NCBI GenBank assembly: GCA_002712305.1 | Contig: PATE01000063.1 | Location: forward strand, 20,265-43,847 | Source: Gemmatimonadota bacterium | GTDB lineage: Bacteria > Latescibacterota > UBA2968 > UBA8231 | Reading direction: 5' to 3' | DNA: 23,583 bases | Part shown: positions 23,539 to 23,583 of the stretch, in pieces | Layout: each line of letters begins with the position of its first letter | Numbering within the stretch: the stretch's first letter is position 1 | Made by a program: the position numbers and the translations under genes | The notes under the pieces: model-generated | What the model saw: the letters and a program-made list of their open reading frames with translations, nothing else | The model's database searches: none | Told to the model about the DNA's origin: nothing

Positions 23539-23583
23539 GTCTGGTCCGATGTGATCCCCTCGGTATTCGGGGCGCCCTGCCTT

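Noticed and set aside
23539-23583. Possible terminator after the bactofilin (CCCC...GGGG hairpin)
   Set aside because: Only a 4-bp stem is visible and the window ends before any T-run.
1-23583. Mobile elements, CRISPR arrays, tRNA/rRNA, toxin-antitoxin or defence genes
   Set aside because: None seen: no transposase or integrase motifs, no regularly spaced repeats, no cloverleaf in the gaps, and all clear genes are metabolic or housekeeping.

Overview
The window is a moderately GC-rich, very densely packed bacterial chromosome segment with no mobile elements, rRNA, tRNA or CRISPR. No non-coding stretch exceeds about 230 bases. kdsC-like, hemH, degP-type and bactofilin genes suggest a Gram-negative (Kdo-containing) heterotroph. 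The mix of a glycosidase-like protein, an enolase-superfamily enzyme, a SelA-like PLP enzyme and a long, animal-type xylulokinase recalls poorly cultivated lineages of the Latescibacterota/Gemmatimonadota kind, but that placement is only an impression.

Layout. 1-2822 (+): 3' part of clpB, then a DegP/HtrA protease closed by a good terminator (protein quality control). 2947-5801 (+): a GH78-like six-hairpin protein translationally coupled (ATGA) to a small alpha/beta-hydrolase esterase. 5793-6821 (-): ferrochelatase hemH, whose 3' end overlaps the esterase. 6948-9837 (+): a probable operon of an unrecognised P-loop kinase-like protein, a metallo-beta-lactamase-fold hydrolase, a SpoU/TrmH RNA methyltransferase and a uronate-dehydrogenase-like SDR. 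9841-11412 (-): xylulokinase. 11567-15255 (+): glyA, an enolase-superfamily (mandelate-racemase-like) enzyme and a SelA-like PLP enzyme, closed by a bidirectional terminator. 15333-20491 (-): five-gene operon in transcription order tal-zwf-glk-fbaB-kdsC. 20720-22963 (+): a nucleotide-sugar epimerase and a 2-phosphoglycerate-kinase-like protein with two ATP-cone modules. 23065-23538 (+): a bactofilin.

How the genes fit together. The minus-strand operon joins glucose phosphorylation (Glk), entry to the oxidative pentose phosphate pathway (Zwf), the non-oxidative branch (Tal) and lower-glycolysis/gluconeogenesis exchange (class I aldolase), ending in a KdsC-type sugar-phosphate phosphatase. Divergent from it are an NDP-sugar epimerase and the 2-phosphoglycerate-kinase-like gene, so about 7.6 kb is devoted to phosphosugar handling. 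The central region (9109-15255) looks like sugar or sugar-acid catabolism: a uronate-dehydrogenase-like SDR, xylulokinase, an acid-sugar-dehydratase-like enolase-superfamily member and a SelA-like lyase. The substrate cannot be read from sequence. The least explained items are the double-ATP-cone kinase, the P-loop protein at 6948-7670, the enolase-superfamily/SelA-like pair, and the GH78-like protein whose usual catalytic acids seem to be missing. All residue comparisons with families are from memory, not from a database search.
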